This document shows positions 1 to 11,856 of a stretch of 64,000 nucleotides of DNA, one piece after another (the first letter of the stretch is position 1; the number at the start of each line of letters is the position of its first letter). Source of the DNA: Madurella fahalii. Its lineage: Eukaryota; Ascomycota; Sordariomycetes; Sordariales. The notes under the pieces are model-generated. The model saw nothing but the letters and a program-made list of their open reading frames with translations. It made no database searches and had not been told where the DNA came from. The DNA lies in contig CM056878.1 of assembly GCA_029876055.1 (NCBI GenBank), positions 3,596,001 through 3,660,000 of the forward strand, in the 5' to 3' direction. A program made the position numbers and the translations under genes.

Positions 1-1766
1 ACGGGATCCGCACGGCTTTTCCTGGCGGCCATTTTGTTTTCTCTGATGACGTCTCTGTACTGGTAGAGATGGTTGGTTTTGACTGGACTTTTCTTTTTTT
101 ATCTTTTTTTCTACGCATTTTGACGAATGAATCGTATGGCTTTTTCGAACTCGATATGTTGGTGATGCTCCCTTGATGGAATGTCCGTGCTGAGTCGCCG
201 ACTGTTGTGCCGCATTGCGAAGTGAGGTCACGGCTGTTTCTGCCCCCCCGTGTAACCTGCCCCGTGTGATAACACGTAAAGAAGTGGAGATGGGATTGCT
301 GGTGTGGTATCGACTGCTTACGGCGTTTGCTACTGACCATACTAAGGGTAGTCGAGCCAGCCGGCGGGGTTGGTGTTATTTTGTCTCGGGTGTTGCTTCT
401 TTGGTTCTCATCACCATGACGGCAGAGCGGCGACATGGTGATGTTAGCGAACGGTAAATAACTGGTGGCTCTCTTTGTTCGGCCTGGGACCGATTTACCG
501 GGATGGATCGCGTGGTAGGGGGGCCAGCGGCAAGGTAGTTGGCGGTGGCATAAAGGTTGGCGAAGAGAAAGAGGTTGCACAGTATCACATTATCTGCTCG
601 TTTATGGCGGTTTGATTAGGTGCTGGAGAGACACTCTGGAGCGGATTCTCGGCGCTGTGTTCACGAAGTAGCTATGATAGCCAGCCACGGGCAGCATGAC
701 TGGTGGAATGCGGAGATCGGTCACGACGGCAAGGCCGGCGCGGCATGGAGGTTCCAGGAGAACAATGCCGACAGAGGCCACGAGAAGGCCGTCCCCAGTA
801 TGGAAAGACCGGCTTTGAACCCCGAAGAGACAGTGATAGCAAGTGTTCACAAGGGGGAGAGATACGCTATTCTGCACACTCGCTAACTCTTGATTGCGCA
901 TGTGGAGATCAGGGTTGCGGTTGGTATGGAGAAAATTACCTTGCACCCGGAGGAGACAACGATGGTAAGCACTTAACAACGAGGAAACGAGAAGGCACGC
1001 TCGTCCCCATGTTAGCTGCTGACGATACGGGCAACAGCTGGGCGAGTACACGGAGTGGGCAAGCAGCGACTCCGACAACGTAACTCTCCCCATCCGAAAG
1101 CTCGGGCTGTCTCCGCCCGCGCTAGACTACACGACTAACCGTGGCCAATTCTTTTCATAAGTTGGAGAGCCCGGGCAACACCAGGTCCCGCGGACATATA
1201 GCATTGGCCTCGACTCACCCCTCTCCCTAAAAGATCAGAGTCATCGAGTCGACTTTCGTGAATGGCTCGGCCAAGTATCTGCCGCCCTGGCTCCCTATCA
1301 AGACGATGATCCCCTCCTCGGAGTAAGTCTGGCTTCGTTTCCTCAGTGTTTTGCTTCAGGTCACAAATTCCACGCAGAGGGAGCCACTGGCGAGAACGCC
1401 CCTGTCTCGGGGTGTACTACTTCAGAAGCTCAGATTGACGCAGAGGAAGAAACGCGGAATTAAACCCGCGGGCACCACTGTCGTTGTGCTAGCCCTTTAC
1501 TGGCGCAGGGACAAGGACTGCTTCTCCATTAACCTGCCTTAGGCACAGAGGAAGAGACTCAAAAAAGAGGCTATTGCGGACTCCCAGGGAATGCCGCCTG
1601 GCTGGAAGCGTAGACAAGGGCCGCGATAAATACCCACGAAACCGCCGGCTGTCTGGCGTTGAGCGTTGAATTGTTTGTGTTTGATTTTAAACAAAATGCT
1701 TTCCTCGGCTTGCAACTCATAGCACTTCTATGCGTAGAACTTTGCGATACTATACAAGTACACACC
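1..1766. other. Left flank without a supported gene
   Basis: No frame here gives a protein with recognisable domains or convincing splice structure; the open frames are short, compositionally odd and overlap one another. The stretch 741-1013 contains a diverged tandem repeat described separately. The part near 1560-1766 is probably the 3' untranslated region of the MFS transporter that ends at 1767 on the minus strand. A non-coding RNA or the edge of a gene lying outside the window cannot be excluded. Confidence 0.5.
741..1013. repeat. Diverged direct tandem repeat, about 126 bp spacing
   Basis: A stretch beginning GTATGG at 798 (about 60 bp) recurs at 924 with many differences, most of them transitions. 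The shared core is the stretch around CTTTGAACCCCGAAGAGACA (813-832) and its counterpart in CCTTGCACCCGGAGGAGACA. The block around GAGGCCACGAGAAGGCC (774-790) has a counterpart at 981-1000. It looks like an old, eroded minisatellite or a fragment of a repeated element. No terminal repeats or transposase reading frame accompany it. Confidence 0.4.
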
Positions 1767-3667
1767 TCATCTCCTTTTTGCGGCCTTGCCAATATCAATC
1801 CCAATACTCGCAAGCAACAACAACCCGTTGAAAATAGCCATCATATAAAACGGCGCACCGGCATCCCACGCGTCGAAAAGGTAACCCCCCATCTTCGTCA
1901 ACAGCAATATGGCAGCACCGCCACACCACGAGTACACGCCCGCGACAGAGCCCTTCAGACGGATTCTCGAAACGGTATCCTCGGGCAGCACCGCCTCGTT
2001 CTCCAGTAACGGCGCGGTATCACTCTCCCCGTCCGCAGTCTCAATCAGGGTCTCTTGGTCGGCATCCGGGCGCGTAGACAGAACATTGACCATGTCCACC
2101 TTGAGCACACCGCGGCCCAATGAGCCCAAACTGCAGACAATCGCGCCGATTTGGCTGATGCCCATCAGGGCAGCCAGAAAGAAGACGGCTGGGCTACCGC
2201 CGCGCCCGTCGACGTCCTTATACTCGGGACTCGACAGCTCCGGGAAGACGATATACCCGACCATTCCGAACGTGGTGGCTACGACGATGGGCCAGTTTAC
2301 CTTCCTAGTTCGACTGGAGAGGTAGCCGAAGACAGGCGCACAGATGAGGCCGACGAGTTGAGCGACGCCGGTCAGGATGGAAGCTAGGACGTAGGCTTGA
2401 CGGCATTCCTTTTTGAGTTCTGGGGAAGGGTCGTTGGGGGAACCGTGACAGAAGCCGTTACGGATGAAGAAGGCGTTTACGAAGAGAGGAAGGAAGAGGG
2501 AGATGGCGACCGTGGAGGCGCGCGCCACAAAGCCGCCGAGGTAGCCGAGGGCAATCTCTGAGTCGGTAAAGCCTAGACGGACCGAGTCTTTAAGGAGGTG
2601 CCAGTAGGGGAGGACTTTCTGTTAATGAGACGGTTAGCCAGAGGTAGGGAGAGGGAATCGGTCAAGATGTATACCCACATGTTTGGGTGCAGGTGCCGAG
2701 GCTGAGCCAGCACCTAGAGGTGTAGAGCCTCGTCGGCCGAGTAACATCCGCCAACCTTTCCCCTCTTCGCCCCTGAGGCCGCGCAGCCCGAAGAACACGA
2801 AGGCGGCGACCAGCAAGGAGATAGCACCGACGACGTAGAAGCTGTACTTTACGGCATCGCCGAGGGTGACGCCCTCGATATGACTGAAGCGGGCTGGGAG
2901 CGGGAGGAACAAGGAGAGTGCAACCAGGGCGCCGCAGCCCGTGAAAAGGCCGACATATCCAGCGAGGGCCGACGGCTTCCCTGTGCTCCGCGGACGGCCC
3001 ACTGGTGTACCTTGGTCGGAAGAGGCGGAGCTGGGGCCGTCTCGGAACCGCTCAGGGGTAATTGTCACCTCGGAATCCACGGACAAGGTGACACTCGGCC
3101 TTCCGCTATGCGGTGGTTGGCGCACATTCTCGGCGGCGGGGCCAGTCTCGTCGGTCAGCGACGGAAGGATGGCAGTCACCATGGTGGCCCTGAACGAACA
3201 CTCATCCTCATCAGCACACGAAAACCCGGGGCCCTGCCGTTTGCCTCCACTGGCCCGGGGACCACTTACGCGGCCGTCGCGCCCACAGCAAAAAATATCC
3301 GCGCGAGCAAAAGCTGCGGATAGACATTGCGGGCCTGCACAAAGAGGAACAACGCCAGGCCAATTACTGCGTATCCGGTTACAGCGACGTATCGCACGCC
3401 GCTGCGGTCCGACACGAGGCCCCAGACGGGACATGCGACGAGGGCCACAAGCTCGTCAACGAAGCCGAGGGTGCCAACAATGTCGCCCACGCCATCCTTG
3501 ACGCCAATCAGATCCGTAATGACAAACGAGACACTACTGTTGAGGAAGACGAGGAACGAGATGCTGAAGAGCGAGATACCAAGCAGATACGTCAGTGCCT
3601 GCAATGGAGTTGTCGAGGCCGAAAAGGGCAGGCGCCGCAGCAGCCGACGGCTCAACGATAACGCCAT
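1767..3667 (-). CDS. MFS transporter, 12-TM type
   Basis: Three exons (3667-3270, 3189-2679, 2618-1767) joined at GTAAGT..CAG and GTGGGT..CAG introns of 80 and 60 nt give a 586-residue protein. It is a predicted major facilitator superfamily permease of the plasma or vacuolar membrane; the substrate is unknown. Hydrophobic helices begin near residue 20. The loop between helices 2 and 3 carries the MFS signature motif A in the form GLVSDRSGVR. The first splice junction falls inside a conserved small-residue helix (VGATAAATM). A charged, Ser/Pro-rich loop near residues 150-200 divides the two six-helix halves. The size and long central loop recall the poorly characterised vacuolar MFS protein YCR023C of yeast, but that assignment is only an impression. 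It diverges from the sideroflexin gene across 628 bp, so the two may share regulatory sequence. Confidence 0.85.
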
Positions 3668-4295
3668 TTGTGGCCGAGTGGAATGTTTTGAGTACCTTGT
3701 TCCTCCTAGCAGAGTGCAAATGCCGTGGCACCCCTTTTACATGGTGTTGCACCGTTGAATCTCGAGACGGCAAGACCGCGGTAAGACCGGGACACGCTAC
3801 TCGTGCATTTCTATCTGCACAATCCACATCCGGTTCTGCGTCTCGGCGGGGCAAAGCGGGTGGCCCGGACCAAGGTAGCAGCGCCATCCCACCTGGGGCT
3901 TGTCATACCTACCCGGCCTGGGTGCTGCCCGGCGTTCACTGTACTGTACAACCACTGTATTATACTGTACTGTACCTGCAAAGGCTAGAACTCCTTGAAC
4001 CCCCGCAATCCGGGCCGCTGCAAAACCCCTGCGCTCCACCGACGTCGGAGCCGTTTTTACCCGCTACTTATCATTCCTGCCCTGCGTACGGTATCACGGT
4101 TTCACCGCTTTGCTTCGCTTGCGATAGGACCTTCCCAAGAGCATTTGCGGAAGCTGTGTTCGGTCAGACGAGATATTTTGCGTTGGGCGACTGGCGGCGC
4201 ATTGTTCTTATAAACGACGCTCAACATCTAGTCTCTTTTATTCCGCCTTGCTTCGTTTCTTCCCCGACTGCGACACCAAGAAAAGGGTCATCGCC
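3668..4295. promoter_or_regulatory. Divergent promoter of MFS transporter and FSF1
   Basis: This 628 bp gap separates the start codons of two divergently transcribed genes. It contains two clusters of a GTACTGTAC-type palindrome (3941-3949 and 3963-3976) about 300 bp from each start. A pyrimidine-rich stretch before 4296 fits the FSF1 leader. No clear TATA box is visible for either gene. Confidence 0.5.
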
Positions 4296-5588
4296 ATGTC
4301 TGCCTCTCTACCAGGCGCCCGGGCGCTCCCCGACTCGCAGTATGACCTTAGCACGTACTGGGGCCGCGTCAGGCATACCGCTGGCATTACGGATCCGAGG
4401 TGAGAACGACGAAGAGGCACGGGCGACGGGCAGAGGCACCTCCTGTGTGCCCCCCTGGTGGGTACGCCGCCACCTGCGTAAATACGGACCGGAGGTCGAT
4501 TCCAGCGCCAATTGGGAGGGATGGGCACGTAGCCGACTTGAGAGCGAGCGCTGACGTGCCATTTCGCTGTTTAGAACCCTCCTCGTGGGACGTGCCGGGC
4601 TCGAACAAGCCAAGAACCTCCTCGTCGCATACAAGCAAGGTCAGATCAAAGACATGACCCCGGAGCTATGGAAAGCCAAGAAGGTGGTCGATTCGACCCT
4701 GCATCCGGACACCGGCGAGCCGGTCTTCCTGCCCTTCCGCATGTCCTGTTTTGTGCTGTCCAACCTGGTCGTCACAGCGGGCATGCTTACCCCCAACCTC
4801 GGTGTACGTTTGTTTCTCTGTATCTCTCCCACAACCGCCCGCAAGCTAACCAGCACTTGCCCGACAAGAACCGCGGAACAATAGCCTGGCAGGTAGCCAA
4901 CCAATCTCTCAACGTCGCGATCAACTACTCCAACTCGAACAAATCCTCGCCGCTCTCCTGGTCCAAGATCGCCCAGTCCTACTTCCTCGCCGTCACCGCC
5001 TCCTGCTCGGTCGCCGTCGGCCTCAACAGCCTCGTGCCGCGCCTCAAGAGCCTCTCCCCCTCAACTCGCCTCATCCTGGGCCGCCTCACGCCCTTCGCCG
5101 CCGTCGCGAGCGCTGGCGCTCTCAACGTGTTCCTTATGCGCGGCGAGGAGATGCGCACGGGTATTGACGTCTTCCCCGTCACCGACAAGGCTTCTTCTTC
5201 TTCTTCTTCTTCTTCTTCTCCTTCTACTCTGGAAGGCAAGACGGAGGCAAGGGGCGGCGAAGCGCAGACCAGCCTGGGCAAGAGCCAGAAGGCGGCCACG
5301 CTGGCCGTCGCCGAGACGGCCGTCAGCCGCGTACTGAACAGCTCGCCCATCATGGTGATCCCGCCGCTGATCCTGGTGCGGCTGCAGAGGACCGAGTGGC
5401 TGAGGAAGAACCCGCGCTGGACGATGCCCGTGAACCTGGGCTTGATCCTCTTGACGAGCTATGCGGCGCTGCCGTTGGCGCTAGCCGCGTTCCCCCAGAG
5501 GCAGAAGGTCCGGGCGGAGAGCTTAGAGGAAGAGTTCCACGGTCGTGGAGGCGTGGGCGGGTTGGTGGAGTTTAATAGGGGGATTTGA
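4296..5588 (+). CDS. FSF1: Sideroflexin (mitochondrial amino-acid carrier)
   Basis: Three exons (4296-4399, 4575-4803, 4869-5588; introns 175 and 65 nt) encode 350 residues. Sideroflexins are inner-mitochondrial-membrane proteins; animal SFXN1 imports serine for one-carbon metabolism and yeast Fsf1 is the single fungal member. The family hallmarks are present: an N-terminal block with DLSTYWGRVRH and ITDPRTLL, then TLHPDTGEPVFLPFRMS, and the signature WQVANQSLNVAINYSNSN, followed by several hydrophobic segments. The second junction (GGT before GTACGT, AAC after CAAG) was chosen because it restores continuity into GTIAWQVANQ. A CTT microsatellite inserts about nine serines into a loop near residue 215, which likely explains a length slightly above the roughly 330 residues usual for the family. 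The start is the first ATG of the open leader. Confidence 0.93.
5191..5219 (+). repeat. CTT microsatellite coding for poly-Ser in FSF1
   Basis: About nine uninterrupted CTT/TCT units lie in frame in the third exon of the sideroflexin gene and encode a run of serines. The tract sits in a hydrophilic loop, so length variation would be tolerated. Confidence 0.85.
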
Positions 5589-8500
5589 GTTGAGAGAGAG
5601 GTTTATGGGGGACGGGTGTTTGGGAGCTCATTTCTGGATTGCTGCATGGCGCTGCATCGCCCTTGCCGGGGTTTTCTTGTCATGGATGGCAGACTTGGTT
5701 TTTTTGAGACGCGGGCTTGTTGAGCATTGCTCTGCTGGTATTGTCTGCGGGATAGAAAGGCCAGGAGTGGCTTAGATTACGTGATTCTTGACGACTTGGT
5801 AGAGATATCCCCTTGACGCAGGTTTAGGAGCTTTAAAGGAAAAGGGCCGGTATTGATTGATCGTTGTCAGTGACATTGGTTGTGAAATCTCTAGTGTAAT
5901 ACTGGGAGACCTTAGAACCCTTCGGATACCTAGATCGGGTTAGTGAAGGAAAACCACCAAGCCCTGCCCCGAGCTGAGACAATGTGAATTGGGGCGGTTT
6001 CGGGAGAAAAAGGATTCCAGCCACGATGGCAAGGTCCAGACCAGTAATCTCCATCCATGCTGACAGTGTTGTATTAAGGCGCTGGTCGATGCGGGGCTTT
6101 CTTTCTCGACGAGGTAAACAAAACCACCGCCTCAGCCTCGTCGGAGAAACTGTCACCTTGTTCCTACACGTATATAGATCATCCCAATATTATGCACTGC
6201 CTGCGGCTAGGGCTTCGGTATCAGAAGGGGACAAACAAAGCGGACCCCCTAAGAATGGTTCGAGGCGGGGGGACGCTCAGCTGATGACCGCAGAGAGACA
6301 TCATCTGCGTCTTACTGGTTCAAAGATGGGTGTGACAATAATCCGTTGCACCAGTGGGAGAAAAAGGGATAAATCGAAAGGTCCCGTCGTGATGGGTTGC
6401 CCCGCAGCGACAAACGTCCGAGTACCGACAGCAGTCCACGTTCAACACCTACCCGATTTGGTGGATGAATTCAAAGGAACTGTAGATAAGAGGGATGGAT
6501 ATCATTTCCCATCAGTTTCGCTTCCGTAGGATAAACCCACAAATGGGAACTGGCAAAAAACCTGCCACTCTTGTTGTTGTGGGATGCTTGAGTGCAGACG
6601 CGCTGCTGCCAACTGCCAACTGCCCACCGACGAAACTTGGAGGAAGGAGGGGTTGTTTTTGGCCACTGTGGGGCTTCCCCCATCACCGGGTAAGACCCGA
6701 CTCTTACGCCCATTCGGAAACGAGGGCTGTAACTTGAATGATGCGGTTGGCGGTATATTGAAGGGAAATAAGAGAGGCAAACAACCTCTTGTTCTTGGGG
6801 GAAATCAAGAGCGACCTGAGACTTGAAATGTAGAGAATCTTTGACATCAACAAGACAGCAGTCACAGATTGATCGTCGTCGTCCCCTGACCCTTAGAACC
6901 AGGCACGAGTGCCGGAAAACCCGGCTGGCTGTCGCGTCTGTCAGCTGGGGAGAAGTGACTGGTTCTGTCTTGCTTTTCCCCTTCCAGTGGTTCTCGTTGC
7001 ACAAGACGGCGCGGGTTCCTTTTTCGGGTGATGATGTTCCAGGTTGCTGTGTGCAACTGTTCGCTAGGATAATACCTTGAATTGCACAGGGCAGTAACTG
7101 TCTTAGCGAACTCCACAGTAACCTTACTTTGGGACATTGAGATGTTGCATGCGGGAGGCGGCTTGATTCCCGCCCTTCAATGATAACTAATTTGCCGACA
7201 TTGTGCCCTTGCTTCCCGTCCGTATGTGTTTACCTATTTTGAGGTGTTTTGCACCTTCGTTCGGCTGTGGTTCGTCTCCCTCTGGTCACTCGCTCCCTTC
7301 TGGCACGCTTTGATGGATGGCCAAGGTCGAGTGGGTGGGCTGGATTCGGGCGTTCCGAGGACTGGGGGGCCCGAGAGGGCCGATCCCGTTGACATCATTG
7401 ACGATCACGGATGGCTCCCGAGGCACACTCTTACTGCAGTCGTAGTGGTCTGTCGTCGATCCACTGCTACTGGAGCTCGGCTTCTCGATGGGCTATTCTC
7501 GTTGACAGAGTATTGCTCGTCGTACTGTACTGAGGAGCTTGAGACCAGTGAGTATTTTGAGTATCTCACTCAAGCCTACACAGTACACGGTCTCGGCGGC
7601 CAGGCCAAGTGGTGCTCCGCCAATAAGACGGGATCTTAATGGACCATATCGCTGACGGGCAGGTAGCAAGTGACTTGATTTGGTGGGAAAGCAGCGCGTG
7701 CACACTGCCACACGTGTTGATAGCAGACGCCTCCATTGCCTGCATACTTCACGCTGAACTGGACACAGCGGCGGAAAGGAAACGTTGTTTTAATCGTCGA
7801 TGGCTTTGTCGTGTATGAAGAGATTGCGCAGCGGGACAGACGAGACAAGCTCCTCGCAACTCCGGGTCTCTGTCAGCCGTCGCATCCTTCCACTAGCGAA
7901 ACATCGTACCAAGCTTCGTGCAGTGTCGAGAGCGGCACGGTTGATCCCGAATGGTCGTTCACACACGCACCCGGCCTGTCTCCAGCTCCTCCGTTGACCG
8001 CCTCTATCAAACACTGCAAAGACGAGGCACTTTGAAGACTTCGCCTTCCTGCAATGATCTTTGTAATTGGAGTAGTCGGCCGTGGCACTTGTACATCATG
8101 ATTGTCTGCCAGACCTGATTAACCAAGTCGACCCCCTCGCTGGAATCGATAAACGGGTGATAGCCAGCCGCAGCGTGCATGCAGAGGCCGGGATCTGTCC
8201 CCATCAGTATCTAGCGCGATCCCGCATGCGTTAGGTGGTTAAGTCTGCACGTTGCAGTGGGCTTTGTCGGGGAGACCACGCCGTGCGAATGGGGCAACGA
8301 CGGCATGCCTAAGGCTGCCCTGAAAATCTGCCCGGCGAGAAGTCCAGGGTAGCTGCACTGTGCGCTGACACAACCACTAACAGCAGCCTGCCAACCCCGC
8401 ATTGCTGCCAGAGACCTGCCCGCTGATGTTTTAGTGGCGCTCCTCCCTGGAATGCTGTGTCTTCGGGGCGCCCAACAGGACAGTAGCCCCTGGAAGGGTG

Positions 8501-9415
8501 TCGCAAGAAACACCCAAGGCGGCGTGTGCCAGCCGCACTGTGCACCCGCCAGTTGTTTCAACCACCAAACTTGGGATGGAAGGCGACGGTCGCGACCTTG
8601 GCAATAACGTTCACTGCCCGTCCATGATTCCATTTTGCCGTAGAGAGCGTCCGAGGTGGCGGGCTTGTTCTTGTCTACGTGATATACCTTTCAACCCTTT
8701 GGATTCCTTTGCGTAATGCTTGCACACAAAGGCCGGAAGCCTGTGTAAATTTTGGGTCGGATCGCTGACGCTAACTTAAAGGAAGAGAAGAAAAAAAAAA
8801 GAAAAAAAAAAAAAAAAAAAAAGGCCGTGAACCGTTGCGGAAGCCCGACTCGAGTCGCCGAGCGAAACATTCTGGGGCAATCAATCGCTCCTCGGCCGCA
8901 GCGAACCCATTCCCCTTTTTGCCAGGCTCTCTGCCACGCACCAGCGCGCCGTGGGCCACAACGCAGCGGGCCGCGCCAGGGCTTGGACTCCCTTCCTTCC
9001 TCACTCTCGCCCACCCGCCCTTCCTCATCAAACGATTCTGGCCTGGCGACCTGGCGACTCTTGACGTTTTTGAACCTCACATCCGCCCTCTCAACCCTCA
9101 ATTTGGCTCCCCCAGTGCCACCGTTTGGAATACACAGTCTCGGGGAACAAATGCCGTCCCTACCGCAACTATTTCCGTGACAGCCAGGGCCCAGCCAACA
9201 GCCCCAGGGTTTCGTTCACTGAGACGTCAGGAATTCACTTCCCACAGGGCCGACGCTCGCCAGTCAGATTCGCTGGCAGCCAGAGCTTGAACCTTTAACG
9301 AGCGACTGCCTCCGCCGGGACAACACCCTACAACACCTTTCCACCCGCACACTCTAATACCTCTCCTTCTCCCAGCCACGCCGACTTCTGGGCGCAGAAC
9401 AGCGAGAGGAGGACA
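5589..9415. other. 3.8 kb intergenic region
   Basis: No frame shows a recognisable domain or a convincing exon chain. The stretch contains the FSF1 3' region, one GTACTGTAC palindrome at 7522-7530, an A10-G-A21 tract at 8791-8822 and, from about 9290 to 9415, a C-rich leader typical of the 5' untranslated region of the kinase gene that starts at 9416. The size of the gap relative to its neighbours leaves room for a long non-coding RNA or a long regulatory upstream region, but nothing in the sequence proves either. Confidence 0.45.
8791..8822. repeat. Poly-A tract
   Basis: A10, one G, then A21. On the plus strand it lies about 600 bp upstream of the LAMMER kinase start and may act as a nucleosome-excluding element. 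It could also be the scar of an old retroposed sequence, though no flanking duplication is evident. Confidence 0.8.
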
Positions 9416-11856
9416 ATGTCGACGCCGACCACTGCGACCGCAACGCTACCTCACTACAACCCCCATCATTTTCGCTATTCGCATCAGCACCAACCGTATA
9501 CCCAGTCAAATTCCTCTCCGTACCGACCGGCGAACCCAATCCTCCCCTCTCCCACCGCCCGTCTCGCCTACCCATCTCCCACCGGCTACTCGGCTTCGGC
9601 GAGCCACGCCGGGTCAAATGGAGTAATCGCGGTGCCCCAAACAGAGCTTACGAGACTGCCGCCCCAGGACGCTGCGGACTTGGCCTCGAGATCCGACTCT
9701 GTCTACACCACCATGCCGGCCGGCTCGCAGACGCAGCCTGCGGCCGACACACAGCCCGCTCGCAAGAAGAGGCGGTCGAGAGGGCCGGACTGGAAAGATT
9801 TCTTCAAAAACGGCCTGCCTTCGGAAATCATCGTCATTGAAGACACGCCCGAGCCGGAGCGACCGGCCGCTGCCACCACCCCGTCGCAGACGCTGGTCAA
9901 CGGGCGTGCACACGCCACGAATGGTTCTTCGGCCACCCATCAGGCCAAGAAGCGGAAACGAGAGGACGAACCCACGCGCTACGACCCCGTCCACCACAAC
10001 AACATCGTCGGATCCCACACGCACACGCCTCGCCAGCATGGCTCGCCCAGCAAGTCGACAGCGCCGAGCGACCGGACAACTTCGGCTGTTCATACGACGG
10101 CAGCTACATCATTGGGTTCGCTCTCGTCAAACGGCCAGTACGAATACGATGTGCAGCCCGGTCAGAAACGGAAAAGGACGACTCGGCAGCAGATTGCTAA
10201 CGAAGCGAGGCGTCGCGAGGCCGGGACGCTTACCGACGCCTTCGCCACGTATCGACCGCCTCCTTATCCCCCCAAGAAGGCTCGAGACGTCCACATCACC
10301 GTCATATCTGATGTAAGTAGCCGTGCCCTGCAATGTGAGCCGGCGTGCAGGCCGCTGACTGGATCATGCAGCCGCCACATAGCAAGAATGTCCGATGTGA
10401 TGACGATGACGGGCACTACATTGTGGTCCCGGATAACGACCTGACTGATCGATGTAAGTGTTATTTTCTTTTTTTTTGCAGTGTATTGATCGAACGGTGG
10501 CATTTTTAGGACACCAAGGCTGACAGTGCTCCCAGACCAAATGGTTAAGCTTCTCGGGCAGGGCACATTCGGCAAAGTCGTGCAGGCAAGAGACAAGATA
10601 TCCAACAAGCTCGTCGCTATTAAGATCATTCGCTCGGTGCAGAAGTATCGCGAAGCCAGCAAGATCGAACTTCGGGTTCTCGAGACGCTCAGGGCTAACG
10701 ACGAGGAGAACCGGAACCGCTGCATCCATTTCCGCGACTGTTTCGACTATCGAGGACATATCTGCATTGTTATGGACCTCCTTGGCCAGAGTGTATTCGA
10801 CTTCTTGAAGAGCAACAATTTTGTGCCCTTTCCCAACAGCCAGATCCAAAGCTTCGCCCGTCAGCTATTCACTAGCGTCGCTTGTACGGAATTCCTCCCC
10901 TCTCTCCCGAGTCACATCATAGTTTCATTACTGACGCCAAGCTGAAGTCCTTCATGACCTCAACCTAATCCATACCGATCTCAAGCCGGAAAACATTCTC
11001 CTCTGTCACAATGAGTATCAGACCTTCACGTACAACCGGAAGATTCCGTCCTCCAGTACTACCGTCGGCCGTCAGGCCACACAAAGAAGGGTTCTATTAG
11101 ACACAGAGATTCGTCTGATCGATTTTGGCTCTGCAACCTTCCAAGACGAATATCATTCGTCGGTCGTGTCCACGAGGCACTATCGAGCGCCCGAGATTAT
11201 CCTCGGACTTGGATGGTCGTACCCTTGTGACATTTGGAGCATCGGATGCATCCTGGTCGAGTTCTTCACCGGCGACGCGCTCTTCCAGACGCACGATAAT
11301 CTCGAGCATCTAGCCATGATGGAGGCTGTTGTCAATGCTCGGATCGATGTGCCTCTTGTCCATCAGGTCAACAGGATGACAAGGAACGGCGGGAACCCGG
11401 CGGCCAAGTGCGTTTCTTTACACCCCGTGACACGGGACTGGACGAGAGCTAACATGGCAGCAGATACTTCAAACGCCTGAAGCTCGACTATCCGACTCCA
11501 GAGACGACGCGAGCATCCAGAAGATTTGTCAAAGCCATGAAGACACTTCCGGTGGGTGTCTTTCCTATTCAACCTCGATACGATCATAAAACGCTGACGT
11601 GGTGCAGGAAATCATCCCTCCCACCAGTAAATTTCTTGCTCAGTTCCTGGATCTTCTCCAGAAGATCTTTGTCTACGACCCCGCCCATCGGATCACTGCG
11701 AAGCAGGCTTTACAGCATCCGTGGTTCCGTGAAGTTGCCAATCCGGACGACGGGACCGAAGCGGCACGGATCCGTGCCGAGAAGATGATGAGGTTGCGGG
11801 ACCCGGCATCCGGGAGCCACGCGCCTCCTGGGGAAGAGCGAGCGATACGAAGATGA
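9416..11856 (+). CDS. KNS1: LAMMER/CLK dual-specificity protein kinase
   Basis: Six exons (9416-10312, 10372-10453, 10536-10883, 10948-11407, 11464-11551, 11608-11856; introns 56-82 nt) give 707 residues. CLK-family kinases phosphorylate SR-type splicing factors and, in fungi, affect growth, cell cycle and development. The first 300 residues are Ser/Pro/Thr-rich with basic nuclear-localisation-like clusters (KKRRSRG, KKRKRE). The kinase domain runs from about residue 327 to 665: glycine loop GQGTFGKV, catalytic Lys356, HTDLKPEN with Asp453, DFG Asp501, activation-loop [14 protein letters not shown], and the family motif EHLAMME near residue 562. The third exon was started at ACCAAATGG because only this acceptor gives the expected [12 protein letters not shown]; an apparently stronger upstream acceptor leads to a stop. 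The start is the first in-frame ATG of the long first exon. All catalytic residues are present, so the enzyme should be active. Confidence 0.93.
10454..10535 (+). other. LAMMER kinase intron 2 with competing 3' splice sites
   Basis: The 82 nt intron opens with GTAAGT. A T9-GCAG acceptor ends at 10481 and would append TTG TAT and then a TGA stop. A second AG at 10509 would create TGA immediately. The AG at 10526 keeps frame but replaces the conserved Tyr by a short insertion. The AG at 10535 gives the family sequence DRYQMVK. A CTGAC branch-like sequence at 10520-10524 favours the two distal sites. Confidence 0.6.

Noticed and set aside
602..1093. 163-codon open frame on the minus strand
   Set aside because: It runs through the diverged tandem repeat, has no domain and overlaps other open frames of equal quality on the plus strand.
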